From positions 372,001-436,000 of the forward strand of contig CAVTIZ010000003.1 of NCBI GenBank assembly GCA_963735045.1: a stretch of 64,000 nucleotides of DNA, in the 5' to 3' direction. This document shows positions 27,318-35,913 of the stretch, one piece after another. The position numbers and the translations under genes are program-made. The stretch comes from Salsipaludibacter sp963735045. GTDB taxonomy: Bacteria > Actinomycetota > Nitriliruptoria > Nitriliruptorales > Nitriliruptoraceae. The notes under the pieces were generated by a model that saw only the letters and a program-made list of their open reading frames with translations, ran no database searches and was not told where the DNA came from. Position 1 is the first letter of the stretch, and each line of letters opens with the position of its first letter.

Positions 27318-28328
27318 GTGTCGTCGTCGTTGGCTCCGGTGGTCGTGGCAGAGCATCCCCGTCGTTGGCCCCTCGTGCTGTGCGTGGGCTACGCCGTCGT
27401 GACCATCTTCCTGGTCCTGGCCTGGTCGGTCGCCGGCGATGCGTGGTGGCTGCAGCCGTTCAACCTGTCGACCTTCTGGTGGACCCTGCCGGGCCTGGTG
27501 CTCGCCGTGGTCACGCTGCTGTTCGGCCGGTTCGGCATGGCGGCGGCGCTGGCGGTCCCCGGGCTGGTGTTCCTGTGGTCCTACGGGACGCTGTTCCTGC
27601 CCGCGACCGGGGACCGACCGGTCCCGGAGCTGACCGTCGCGTCGCTCAACACCTACGTCCAGGCCCCCGACGCCGACCACGTGCTCGACCTGGTCGACCG
27701 GGTCGACCCCGACGTGCTGTTGCTCGAAGAGGTGTTCCCACCGCGCCAGGCCGAGCTCGAGGAGGCCCTGGCCGACCGACTCCCCCACACCATGGCCGTC
27801 CAGTCCGAGGGTGTGGGCGGGGTCATGGTCGCCTCGCGCTGGCCGATCGTGGAGGAACGTCCGCTCGCCACGGGTGACGACGTCCGGGCCACCGCGGTCG
27901 CGGTGCTGGACGTCGACGGCCGCGAGGTCCAGGTCGTCCCGGTGCACCTGCGCTCGCCCTGTCCGACGTGCGGAACGTCGCTGACCGAGCGCCTCACCCT
28001 CGAGGGTGAGAGCCGCGCGGTCGAGATGGCCACGGTGCTGGGGGCCCTGGACCGTGGCACGCCGGCCATCATCGGGGGCGACTTCAACTCCAACGAGCGA
28101 TCCGCGCCCTACCGCACCCTGGCCACCGCCGGTTTCGACGACGCCCACCGCGAGGCCGGTTCCGGTCCGGGTTTCACCTGGCCCGCCGATGGCCGCCTGC
28201 CGTTCCCGGTGGTGCGCATCGACTGGCTGCTCAGCCGGGACCTGGTCCCGGTCGAGGCATGGGTCGACCGCGCCGACCCGTCCGACCATCGACCGGTGGT
28301 CGCCACCTTCGCCTTCGAGGATTCCTGA
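27318..28328 (+). CDS. Membrane-anchored endonuclease/exonuclease/phosphatase-fold protein
   Basis: 336-residue protein with three N-terminal hydrophobic helices (about residues 18-37, 53-70 and 75-93) and a C-terminal EEP (DNase I-like) domain. Catalytic motifs are ASLNTYVQ, LLEEVFPP, the PVHLRSPCP block, GGDFNSNERSAP and the C-terminal SDHRPVVATF. Such proteins may cut nucleic acids or phosphodiesters outside the cell; the substrate is unknown. An unusual CPTCG sits just after the catalytic histidine. The stop overlaps the next start (TGATG). Confidence 0.86.
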   Translation: MSSSLAPVVVAEHPRRWPLVLCVGYAVVTIFLVLAWSVAGDAWWLQPFNLSTFWWTLPGLVLAVVTLLFGRFGMAAALAVPGLVFLWSYGTLFLPATGDRPVPELTVASLNTYVQAPDADHVLDLVDRVDPDVLLLEEVFPPRQAELEEALADRLPHTMAVQSEGVGGVMVASRWPIVEERPLATGDDVRATAVAVLDVDGREVQVVPVHLRSPCPTCGTSLTERLTLEGESRAVEMATVLGALDRGTPAIIGGDFNSNERSAPYRTLATAGFDDAHREAGSGPGFTWPADGRLPFPVVRIDWLLSRDLVPVEAWVDRADPSDHRPVVATFAFEDS

Positions 28329-28699
28329 TGGTCGACCTCGAGGCGATCGATCGGGTCGGGCGGCACTGCTGGCTGACGACCACGGGCCGCGTGACGTCGC
28401 GCCGCCACACCAGTGAGCTGTGGTTCGTGCCGGCCGACGGGGGCGTGTTCCTGATGTCGGGATCGGGGGGGCTGCGCCAGTGGTGCCTGGACCTGCTCGC
28501 CGAGGAGCAGGGCGTGGTGCGCATCGGTGACCAGCGCTGGCACGCCCGCTCGGCGCGGGTCGACGACCCCGGGATCCGCGCGGCCGCGCTGGGACTGTTC
28601 CACGACAAGTACGACGAGGGCGACCGGGACCGCCTGCCCGTGTGGCTGGACGAGGCCGCGGTGTTCCGGCTGGTGTTCACCCGTGAGGTCACCCTGTAG
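28328..28699 (+). CDS. Split-barrel flavin/F420-binding family protein (PPOX/DUF385-like)
   Basis: 123-residue protein with the start of a split beta-barrel: LTTTGRVTSRRHTSELWFVP followed by LMSGSGG and RWHARSARV. Relatives bind FMN or F420 and reduce quinones or nitro compounds, or act as general oxidoreductases. ATG 28328 overlaps the preceding stop by one base. The exact cofactor cannot be read from the sequence. Confidence 0.72.
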   Translation: MVDLEAIDRVGRHCWLTTTGRVTSRRHTSELWFVPADGGVFLMSGSGGLRQWCLDLLAEEQGVVRIGDQRWHARSARVDDPGIRAAALGLFHDKYDEGDRDRLPVWLDEAAVFRLVFTREVTL

Positions 28700-28855
28700 C
28701 GACGGCTCTTCCGGACGGCGACGGCCCCAACCGTGCGCTCGACGCGCGGCACGACGGACTGGATGTGCCTCGCGGGCCCTCGGCGCGCGACACTGCCGGG
28801 GCCAGACCGGTGTCCGCGTCCCGCGACCACCGCTCGTCCCAGCCCCGGAGGCATC

Positions 28856-30190
28856 GTGCACCTGCCCAGGCCTGTTCGCCTCAGCCAGCTCGTGGTCGTG
28901 TCCGTCGCCGTGCTGACGTTGGGGGCGTGCCAGGGATCCGCCGTCTCCGGCGACGACGACGAGGCCGCGTCCCCGGCCGCGACCGGTGACGACTCCGAGG
29001 CATCCTCGGACCCGTCCTCGGACTCCTCCGGGACCGCCGAGGCCGACGGCGAGCCCATCCGGGTCGGGTTGGTCAACCCGGTGACGGGCCCCTACGCCGC
29101 CCTCGGCGAGGACGTCAACGACGGGTTCCAGCTGTACGTGGACGACCACGACGGCATGCTGGCCGGCCACCCGATCGAGGTCCTGACCGAGGACACCGCC
29201 AACGACGCGAACGTCGCGCAGGAGGCCGTTACCCAACTGGTGGACGACGACGTCGACCTGCTCGCCGGCTTCGTCAACTCCGGGGTCATGTACGCCGCCG
29301 CCGGTGCCGTGGTCGACAGTGGGGTGCCGTTGGTCATCACCACCGCCGGGGCCGACGACCTGACCCAGCGCGATGCGGCCGACAACATCTTCCGGGTGTC
29401 CTACACGTCGTCGCAGGACGCGATGCCGCTGGGGGAGTACGCCTGCACCGAGCTCGGCTACGAGACCATGGCACTGGTCGGGCTGGACTACTCGTTCGGC
29501 TGGGAGGCGGCCAGCGGGTTCGCCATGGCCTACGAGGACGCCGGCTGCGACGTGGTCCAGGAGGTCTACGCCGCGCTGGGCAGCGCCGACTGGGCCCCGT
29601 TCGTCCAGCAGATCGACACCGACGCCGCCGACGCCGTGTGGGCCGTCATCCCGGGCTCGGATGGCATCCGATTCATGGAGGCCTACCGCGACTTCGGCGT
29701 CGACCTGCCCCTGATCGGCCACGGCGCGACCACCGACGAACAGATCCTGTCCGAGCAGCAGGACCTGGCCGACGGCGTCATCACCAGCCTGCACTACTCG
29801 GCGGCCATCACCGACGAGGCCAACCAGGACTTCGTCGAACGCTTCGAGTCCTCCAGCGGACGGTCGGTGTCGCAGTACGCCGAGAACGGCTGGGCCACCG
29901 CCCAGGTGCTCGAGGCGGCGCTGGGCGCCATCGACGGCCCGGTGACCTCCGAGGCGCTGGTCGACGCCATCGGCGAGGTGTCGATCGAGGCGCCGCGCGG
30001 CCCGCTGGCCTTCGACGAGTACGGCCAGGCGGTCGACACCGTCTACATCCGCCAGGTCGTCGAGGCCGACGGCGTGTGGATCAACGAGGTCATCGACGCC
30101 TACCCGGACACCTCCCAGTTCTGGACCTACGATCCCGACGAGTTCCTGGCCGGCACCCCGCTGGCCGAGCGCAAGGGCACCTGGGAGTAG
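28856..30190 (+). CDS. livK: Branched-chain amino acid ABC transporter, substrate-binding lipoprotein
   Basis: Periplasmic-binding-protein type 1 lipoprotein that captures the substrate outside the membrane for the LivHMGF transporter. The 444-residue product has a signal peptide ending in LTLGAC (lipobox), an acidic Ser/Asp/Glu spacer, and the Leu/Ile/Val-binding fold (IRVGLVNPVTGPYAALGED; GLDYSFGWEAASGF; ENGWATAQVLEAAL). GTG 28856 follows CGGAGG at 28846-28851. Whether the substrate is an amino acid, urea or an aromatic cannot be decided. Confidence 0.92.
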   Translation: MHLPRPVRLSQLVVVSVAVLTLGACQGSAVSGDDDEAASPAATGDDSEASSDPSSDSSGTAEADGEPIRVGLVNPVTGPYAALGEDVNDGFQLYVDDHDGMLAGHPIEVLTEDTANDANVAQEAVTQLVDDDVDLLAGFVNSGVMYAAAGAVVDSGVPLVITTAGADDLTQRDAADNIFRVSYTSSQDAMPLGEYACTELGYETMALVGLDYSFGWEAASGFAMAYEDAGCDVVQEVYAALGSADWAPFVQQIDTDAADAVWAVIPGSDGIRFMEAYRDFGVDLPLIGHGATTDEQILSEQQDLADGVITSLHYSAAITDEANQDFVERFESSSGRSVSQYAENGWATAQVLEAALGAIDGPVTSEALVDAIGEVSIEAPRGPLAFDEYGQAVDTVYIRQVVEADGVWINEVIDAYPDTSQFWTYDPDEFLAGTPLAERKGTWE

Positions 30191-30323
30191 TCGGCCCCGG
30201 GCCGCGCGCAGCCACGCCCGGCTCGCAGCGGCCACGCCGCGTGACCACCGACGACCCCGCGGCGCCGGGTCGGCACCACGTCTCGTCCCCGGGAGGGCCG
30301 CGATCACCACGCTGCTGGGTCAC

Positions 30324-31169
30324 GTGCTCAACGGGCTGTCCTTCGGCTCGTTGCTGTTCCTGCTGGCCAGCGGCCTGACGCTGACGTTCGGGATGATGCG
30401 GACCGTCAACCTCGCCCACGGCGCCTTCTACGCCCTGGGTGGCTACCTCGCACTCGACGTCCTGCGTCGCACCGACAGCTACCTGCTCGGGCTGGCCGTC
30501 GCGGTCGTGGCCGTGGCCGTGGTGGGCGTCGTGGTCGAGCGGTTCGTGCTGCACCGGGTCCTGGGACGCGAACTCCCACAGATCCTGCTGACGGTCGGGA
30601 TCGCCTGGATCATCGGTGACCTGATCCTGGCCGTGTACGGCGGGCGACCGCAACGGGTCCCTCGTCCACCGGGGCTGGACGGGCTCCTGCGCCTCGGGGG
30701 CCTGACCTTCCCGTGGTTCCGCCTGGCGCTGGTCGTGCTGGCCGTCGTGGTGTTCGTGGCCATGGAGCGCAGCCTCGCCACGACCCTGTTCGGGGCCCGG
30801 ATCCGGGCCGCGGTGGACGACGAGGAGACCGCGCTGGCGGTCGGCATCGACGTGCCCCGGATGTTCGCGGTGACGTTCGCGGCGGGGTCCGGGCTGGCGG
30901 CGTTCGCGGGCGTCTGGGGTGGCGCCTTCACCGGACTGCGGCCCGGGACCGAGTGGGACATCCTGCTGCTGGCGCTGGTCGTGGTGGTGGTCGGCGGGCT
31001 GGGGTCGATCCGCGGGGCGTTCGTGGCGGCCCTGCTGGTCGGCCTGCTGGACGAGTTCGGCAAGTGGCTGTTCCCCTCCTTCGCCCTGTTCACGCTCTAC
31101 GCGCCGGTGGCGGTGCTGCTGGCGTTGCGCCCGCGGGGACTGTTCGGCCGCGAGGAGCGGGTCGCGTGA
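30324..31169 (+). CDS. livH: Branched-chain amino acid ABC transporter, permease LivH
   Basis: Inner-membrane permease with about eight hydrophobic helices; contains NLAHGAFYALGGYLA and the DDEETALAVGIDV coupling loop. The start is uncertain. GTG 30324 leaves only two residues before the conserved NGLSFGS, fewer than in typical LivH. GGGAGG at 30291-30296 is spaced for an in-frame ATC at 30303, which would add seven residues. The stop overlaps livM (GTGA). Confidence 0.92.
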   Translation: MLNGLSFGSLLFLLASGLTLTFGMMRTVNLAHGAFYALGGYLALDVLRRTDSYLLGLAVAVVAVAVVGVVVERFVLHRVLGRELPQILLTVGIAWIIGDLILAVYGGRPQRVPRPPGLDGLLRLGGLTFPWFRLALVVLAVVVFVAMERSLATTLFGARIRAAVDDEETALAVGIDVPRMFAVTFAAGSGLAAFAGVWGGAFTGLRPGTEWDILLLALVVVVVGGLGSIRGAFVAALLVGLLDEFGKWLFPSFALFTLYAPVAVLLALRPRGLFGREERVA

Positions 31170-32239
31170 GGGGTGGCCGGCCCCAACCCGACCCACGCAT
31201 GCTGGCCGTGGCCGTGGTGGTCGTGCTGGCCGCCGTGGCCGTGCCCTTCGTCGCGTCGACCTACGTCGTCACCGTGGCCCTGCGCATCGTGGTGTTCGCC
31301 CTGTTCGCGCTGGCCTTCAACGTGGTGTTCGGGGCCGCCGACATGCCCTCGCTGGGCCACGCCGCCCTGTTCGGCGTGGGTGGGTACGCGGCCGGGCTGG
31401 GCCAGGTCCGGTGGGGCTGGGGGCTGCCCACGATCGTGGTGGTGGCACTGCTCGCCGGCGCCCTGCTGGGGGTGGTGATGGGCGTGGCGACGTTGCGCAC
31501 CCAGGGGATCTACCTGTTGCTGCTGACCCTGGCGATCGGACAGGCGGTGTACGGCCTGGCGTTCCAGCAGGTCGGCCTGACCGGCGGTGACAACGGGATC
31601 GCCGGGTTGGACCGGTCGGTGCTGGCGCTGGGGGCCGACGGGCTGGTGGGGTTCTACTGGGCCACCGTCGCCATCGTGGCCGTGGCGGCCGCGGTGTTGT
31701 ACGCCTTCCGCATCTCGATCGTGGGTACCACGATCGAGGCGGTCGGCATGTCCCCGTCGCGGCTGCGGGCGCTGGGGTTCTCGGTCGGCAGCGCCCGCAT
31801 CACCGCCTTCGCGGTGTCGGGCGCGTTCTCGGCCCTGGCGGGCATGCTGCTGGCGCTCGGGACCCGATTCGTGGGGCCCGACAACCTGGCCTGGCAGCTG
31901 TCGGCGGAGGTGATGCTGTTCGCGATCCTGGGCGGGGCGGCGTGGTTCGCCGGTCCCGTGCTCGGGGTCGTGGTCGTGATCGTCACGGAGGTGGTCGTGT
32001 CGGACTACACCGACCGCTGGCCGATGGTGTTGGGCGGGCTGTACGTCGCGACCATGCTGTTCCTGCCCGACGGGATCCTGGGTGCGCTCGCGGGACGCGG
32101 GGGGCGCGCCCCCCGCGGCGACGACGGGCACGACTCGTCCGACGCCGGGCCCGTCGGCGGCCCCGCCTCGGTGGCCGTCGACGACCCCGCCGACGACGCC
32201 GACGACGCGGTGCCCCACGGCCCGGCGGCCACGCCGTGA
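31166..32239 (+). CDS. livM: Branched-chain amino acid ABC transporter, permease LivM
   Basis: Second permease subunit, 357 residues, with eight to ten membrane helices. Family features are MPSLGHAALFGVGGYAAG, LRTQGIYLLLLTLAIGQ, TGGDNGI and the EAVGMSPSRLRALGFSV coupling region. The C-terminal 45 residues are a hydrophilic, Asp/Ala/Gly-rich tail not needed for the fold. GTG 31166 and the stop at 32239 both take part in four-base GTGA overlaps with livH and livG, indicating tight coupling. Confidence 0.94.
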   Translation: MRGGRPQPDPRMLAVAVVVVLAAVAVPFVASTYVVTVALRIVVFALFALAFNVVFGAADMPSLGHAALFGVGGYAAGLGQVRWGWGLPTIVVVALLAGALLGVVMGVATLRTQGIYLLLLTLAIGQAVYGLAFQQVGLTGGDNGIAGLDRSVLALGADGLVGFYWATVAIVAVAAAVLYAFRISIVGTTIEAVGMSPSRLRALGFSVGSARITAFAVSGAFSALAGMLLALGTRFVGPDNLAWQLSAEVMLFAILGGAAWFAGPVLGVVVVIVTEVVVSDYTDRWPMVLGGLYVATMLFLPDGILGALAGRGGRAPRGDDGHDSSDAGPVGGPASVAVDDPADDADDAVPHGPAATP

Positions 32240-33033
32240 CCGCCTCGGTGACCGACGTCGCAGCCGTGTCGACCATGGGGCTGTCACGTGCCTTCGGGGG
32301 CGTCCAGGCCGTCGACGACGTCTCGCTGGTCGTGCCGGTCGGGGAGACCCGGGCGGTGATCGGTCCCAACGGGGCCGGCAAGACCACGTTGTTCAACCTG
32401 CTGTCGGGCCACCTGGACCCCTCGGCCGGCCGGGTGCTGCTGTTCGGCGACGACGTCACCGACCGCCCCGCGCACCAGCGCAGCCGGGCCGGGCTGTCGC
32501 GCACCTTCCAGCTGTCCAACCTGTTCGGCGAGCTGACCACGCTGGACAACGTGCGCCTGGCGGTGGCGGGCAACGACCCGGTCGCCCGGCGTCGCTTCTG
32601 GCAACCGCTGCGGACCATGGCCAGCGTCGATCGCCAGGCCCGCGAGGTGGTCGCCAGGTTCGCCCTCGACGACGTCGCCACCACCCCGGTCGCCCAGTTG
32701 GCCTACGGCCAGCAGCGGGTGCTGGAGATCGCGATGGCGGTGGCCGGCGAGCCGCGCGTGCTGTTGCTCGACGAACCCACCGCCGGGGTGGCGCGACGCG
32801 ACGCCGAGGCCATCACCGCCATCGTCGCCGGGCTCCCGTCGGACCTGACGGTCCTGGTCGTCGAGCACGACATGGACGTCGCGTTCGCGTTGGCCGACCG
32901 CGTCACCGTGCTGGTCGAGGGGAGCGAACTGGTGACGGCGTCACCCGAGGAGGTCCGTCGCGACCCGGACGTCATCCGCGCCTACCTCGGAACCGGGGCG
33001 TCGGACGGGGAGGTGGGCGATGCTCGAGGTTGA
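32236..33033 (+). CDS. livG: Branched-chain amino acid ABC transporter, ATPase LivG
   Basis: Cytosolic ATP-binding subunit of 265 residues. Walker A is GPNGAGKTTL, the signature is the LivG-type LAYGQQRVLEIAMA in place of LSGGQ, Walker B is VLLLDEPTAGV, and the H-loop is VEHDMDV. The sequence LSRTFQLSNLFGELTTLDNV is typical of LivG. It overlaps livM upstream by four bases and livF downstream by 14. Confidence 0.95.
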   Translation: MTASVTDVAAVSTMGLSRAFGGVQAVDDVSLVVPVGETRAVIGPNGAGKTTLFNLLSGHLDPSAGRVLLFGDDVTDRPAHQRSRAGLSRTFQLSNLFGELTTLDNVRLAVAGNDPVARRRFWQPLRTMASVDRQAREVVARFALDDVATTPVAQLAYGQQRVLEIAMAVAGEPRVLLLDEPTAGVARRDAEAITAIVAGLPSDLTVLVVEHDMDVAFALADRVTVLVEGSELVTASPEEVRRDPDVIRAYLGTGASDGEVGDARG

Positions 33034-33709
33034 GGCCCTCGACGCCCACCACGGCCCGGGCCAGGTCCTGCACGGGGTCACGCTGTCCCTGCCGGCGGGC
33101 TCCTGCCTGGCCGTGCTGGGGCGCAACGGCATGGGCAAGACCACCCTGGTGCGCACGCTGATGGGCCTGCACCCGGTCTCGGCCGGGCGCGTCCTGCTCG
33201 ACGGGACCGACCTCGCCGGCCTCGACGCGCGGGCACGCCAGGACGCCGGGATGGCCCTGGTGGCCCAGGGCCACCGCGTGTTCCGGTCGCTGACCGTCGC
33301 GGAGAACCTGGCGGTGGTGCAGGGCGCGGACCCCGCCCGTCGGGACGCCGTGCTCGCGCGCTTCCCGATCCTGGCCCAACGCCTGGACCAGGTCGCGGCG
33401 AGCCTGTCCGGAGGCCAGCAGAAGATGTTGATGATGGGACGGGCACTGGTGGCCCCGGCGCGGGTCGTGCTGCTGGACGAACCGTCGGAGGGCCTGGACC
33501 CGACCCGGGTCGCGCGTGTCGCCGAGGCGGTCCGCGACCTGGTGGCCGACGGGGCCGCGGTGCTGCTGGTGGAACAGCGGTTGGGATTCGCGCTCGACGT
33601 CGCCGACGAGGTCACGGTGATGGAGCGGGGGGCGTTGACCACGTGGCTGACCGCCGCCGAGGCCCGCGCCGACCCCGCCGCGCTGCGTCGTCACCTCGGC
33701 CTGTCCTGA
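33020..33709 (+). CDS. livF: Branched-chain amino acid ABC transporter, ATPase LivF
   Basis: Second ATPase subunit, 229 residues, pairing with LivG. Walker A is GRNGMGKTTL, the signature is LSGGQQKMLMMGRAL, Walker B is VVLLDEPSEGLDP, and the H-loop region is LLVEQRLGFAL. ATG 33020 lies inside the end of livG (14-base overlap). It ends the transporter operon and converges on the polyol dehydrogenase gene. Confidence 0.95.
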   Translation: MLEVEALDAHHGPGQVLHGVTLSLPAGSCLAVLGRNGMGKTTLVRTLMGLHPVSAGRVLLDGTDLAGLDARARQDAGMALVAQGHRVFRSLTVAENLAVVQGADPARRDAVLARFPILAQRLDQVAASLSGGQQKMLMMGRALVAPARVVLLDEPSEGLDPTRVARVAEAVRDLVADGAAVLLVEQRLGFALDVADEVTVMERGALTTWLTAAEARADPAALRRHLGLS

Positions 33710-33739
33710 TCGGCGACGGTCCGGCCCGGGTGCGCGCGG

Positions 33740-35197
33740 TCAGCCCAGCAGGTCGTCAAGCGTGGCACGCACGCCAAGGTCGCGGATGGACCGGAGTGCG
33801 TCGGTGAAGGCGGTCACGAAGCGGTCGTCGTCGACCAGGTCGCCGAACACGATCGGGAAGGCCAGGAAGGCGGCGGGGTCCTCGCGGGAGGCGCGGGCGT
33901 GCTCGATCGCCTCGTCGCGACGCGGGTCCTCGGCGAGGTCGATCGGGTCGCCGTCCTCCTCCTCGCCCAGCAGGTAGTCGCACCAGCCGGCGAGCGCCAG
34001 TGCCGACAACGTGATCGGCCCGTCCCGGTCGAGCTGGGCACGCACCGTCGGCAGCAGGAACTTGGGGAACTTGGAGGTGCCGTCGAGGCACAGGCGGTCG
34101 ACCTGGTCGCCGATCGCCGGGTTGGCGAAGCGGTGCACCAGGGCATCCTTGTAGTCCTCGAGGTCGATGCCCGGCGCCCGGGGCACGACCGGCCCGGCCT
34201 CGTCGTCGAGGAAGGTGCGCAGGAACCGGGCGAAGCGGTCCTCGGCGAGCACCTCGTCGACCATCCGGTGCCCGACCAGGCGGGCCAGGTAGGCCAGGGT
34301 GGAGTGACCGGCGTTGAGCAGGCGGAGCTTGAACAGTTCGTAGGGCTCGACGTCGTCGGTGATGATGACGTCGTGGTCGGCGAGGTCCTCCAGCGGCAGC
34401 CGGGCGGCGGCGAAGTCGTCCTCGACCACCCACTGGATGAAGGGCTCGGTCACGACCGGCCAGCGGTCCCGGAGGTCGTGGGCCTCGGCCAGCCACTCGC
34501 GGTCGTCGTCGGTGGTGACCGGGGTGATCCGGTCGACCATGCTGTTGGGGAAGGCGATCTCGCGGTCGATCCAGTCGGCCAGGTCCTGGTCGACGCGGCC
34601 GGCGACGCCCAGGGTCGAGATGCGTGCCACGGCCCCGTTGTGGATGATGTTGTCGCAGCTGACGATGGTGACCGGGCCCGCGCCGTCGCGGCGGCGTGCG
34701 TCCAGTCCGGCCACCAGCACGGCGAATGCCGACGACGGACCCGCGTTGCGGGACTCCGGGTCGAACGCGCCGGTGTCGTCGTCGACGGGATAGCCACCCT
34801 CGGTGACGGTCATGGACACGATCTGGGTGGCAGGGTCGGCGATGCGGGCGATCAGTTCGTCGTGGTTCGGGTGGGCGTGGACGTAGTCGACCAGGCTGCC
34901 GATCACGCGCACGTCCACCCGGTCGACGTCCCGCACGACCAGGGTGTACAGGCCGTCCTGGGCGTGGAGCGCCTCGGCCATGGCGGTGTCGCCCGGCAAC
35001 ACCCCGGCGCCCACGATCGCCCAGTCGGTGTGGCCCTGCCGGGCCAGGACGTCGACGTAGGCGGCGAGGTGGGCGCGATGGAACCCGCCGACGCCCAGGT
35101 GCACGATGCTGCGCGCGAGCGCATCCCGGTCGTAGGACGGCACGGCCACGTCGGGGGCGAGGTCGCCCAGGTTGTCGGGGTGCAGGGACACGGTCAT
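33740..35197 (-). CDS. Long-chain polyol dehydrogenase (mannitol dehydrogenase family)
   Basis: NAD(P)-dependent oxidation of a sugar alcohol (mannitol, arabinitol or similar) to the ketose. The 485-residue product has HLGVGGFHRAHLAAYVD at the N-terminal Rossmann fold, TVTEGGY, DNIIHNG, and the catalytic KLRLLNAGHSTLAYL with its lysine, asparagine and histidine. AGGAG precedes the ATG at 35197. Twin palindromes about 95-125 bases upstream suggest control by a dedicated repressor. No sugar transporter is adjacent. Confidence 0.92.
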   Translation of the reverse strand: MTVSLHPDNLGDLAPDVAVPSYDRDALARSIVHLGVGGFHRAHLAAYVDVLARQGHTDWAIVGAGVLPGDTAMAEALHAQDGLYTLVVRDVDRVDVRVIGSLVDYVHAHPNHDELIARIADPATQIVSMTVTEGGYPVDDDTGAFDPESRNAGPSSAFAVLVAGLDARRRDGAGPVTIVSCDNIIHNGAVARISTLGVAGRVDQDLADWIDREIAFPNSMVDRITPVTTDDDREWLAEAHDLRDRWPVVTEPFIQWVVEDDFAAARLPLEDLADHDVIITDDVEPYELFKLRLLNAGHSTLAYLARLVGHRMVDEVLAEDRFARFLRTFLDDEAGPVVPRAPGIDLEDYKDALVHRFANPAIGDQVDRLCLDGTSKFPKFLLPTVRAQLDRDGPITLSALALAGWCDYLLGEEEDGDPIDLAEDPRRDEAIEHARASREDPAAFLAFPIVFGDLVDDDRFVTAFTDALRSIRDLGVRATLDDLLG

Positions 35198-35290
35198 CGC
35201 GACTCCTGGGATGGCGACTGGGAGGCGGGAGGGCGCGCGAGGTCGCTCGGGCCCGTGGCACGAGGCCCCGGGGTGCACCGGACTGGGTTG

Positions 35291-35324
35291 CTCATATGAG
35301 TCCTCACCGTCTCACGTGAGCGTA
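35291..35324 (-). promoter_or_regulatory. Twin palindromic operators and -10 box upstream of the polyol dehydrogenase
   Basis: CTCATATGAG (35291-35300) and CTCACGTGAG (35311-35320) are both perfect 10-bp palindromes of the form CTCAYRTGAG, exactly 10 bases apart, so their centres are 20 bp or two helical turns apart. A minus-strand -10-like TACGCT overlaps the outer site (35319-35324), so bound protein would cover the transcription start. No regulator gene is next to them. Confidence 0.65.
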
Positions 35325-35428
35325 GTAGGCCCGATCGGCTGCGTGTCGGACCGGTCGGGCGCGAGGTGGTTCGGTGGCCGGGGCCCTGGCGCCAGGTCGC
35401 CCGGGAGCGCCCGTGGACGACGTGGGAG

Positions 35429-35695
35429 TCAGGGCCGTGGTCGACGTGGTGGCGGTGGCGGCAGGAACTTGCTGGCAAGCACGACCGCACGGTCGACCAC
35501 GACCTGTTCGCCGGACCGTCGGCGCACCGTGAACGTGGTGTCGTCGGCCGCGACCAGGTCGCCGACCACGTCGGTCGGCCGCCGCCGACCGTCGTCGTCG
35601 ACCCAGTGGCGCACCGTCACCCGCCGCCCGACGTCGTCCGCGGTGACCTCGTCGACGTAGTTCTGGCCCCCACGAGGCCCTGCCGGGGGTGTCAT
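35429..35695 (-). CDS. Small SH3-like protein resembling the N-terminal domain of Rv0428c-type acetyltransferases
   Basis: 88-residue protein. The core VGRRVTVRHWVDDDGRRRPTD, GDLVAADDTTFTVRRRSGE and VVLASKFLPPPPPRR resembles the small beta-barrel domain that precedes GNAT domains in some actinobacterial proteins, but no acetyltransferase follows. ATG 35695 has GGAG at good spacing. The proline run at the end is typical of the linker, so this could be a stand-alone domain or the remnant of a split gene. Confidence 0.62.
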   Translation of the reverse strand: MTPPAGPRGGQNYVDEVTADDVGRRVTVRHWVDDDGRRRPTDVVGDLVAADDTTFTVRRRSGEQVVVDRAVVLASKFLPPPPPRRPRP

Positions 35696-35822
35696 CGCGT
35701 CTCCGTTCGATGCGTGCGTCGACGGTAGTGCCCGTCCGGCCCCCGGCCCGGCGATCCCCGGACCACTGCCGCCCGGCTCGTGACCACTTGCATGTCTCTC
35801 GAAGGCAACTTTCGCAAGATGT

Positions 35823-35851
35823 GTGGACAAAGAGGTCCGAGGGATCTAGGA
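35823..35851 (+). promoter_or_regulatory. Near-consensus sigma-70 type promoter of the secreted hydrolase
   Basis: TGGACA (35823-35828) and TAGGAT (35846-35851) are 17 bases apart and 63 bases upstream of ATG 35914. The surrounding 60 bases are clearly AT-richer than the genes. Confidence 0.7.
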
Positions 35852-35913
35852 TCGGTCGCATCCGCGTGCCCCGGCTGCCGGGTCCACGTCGACATCGCCT
35901 CTCGGAGCCCCCC

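Noticed and set aside
28100..33720. Urea or aromatic-compound specificity for the Liv-type transporter
   Set aside because: The binding protein and permeases show only general family motifs, and no catabolic genes are adjacent.
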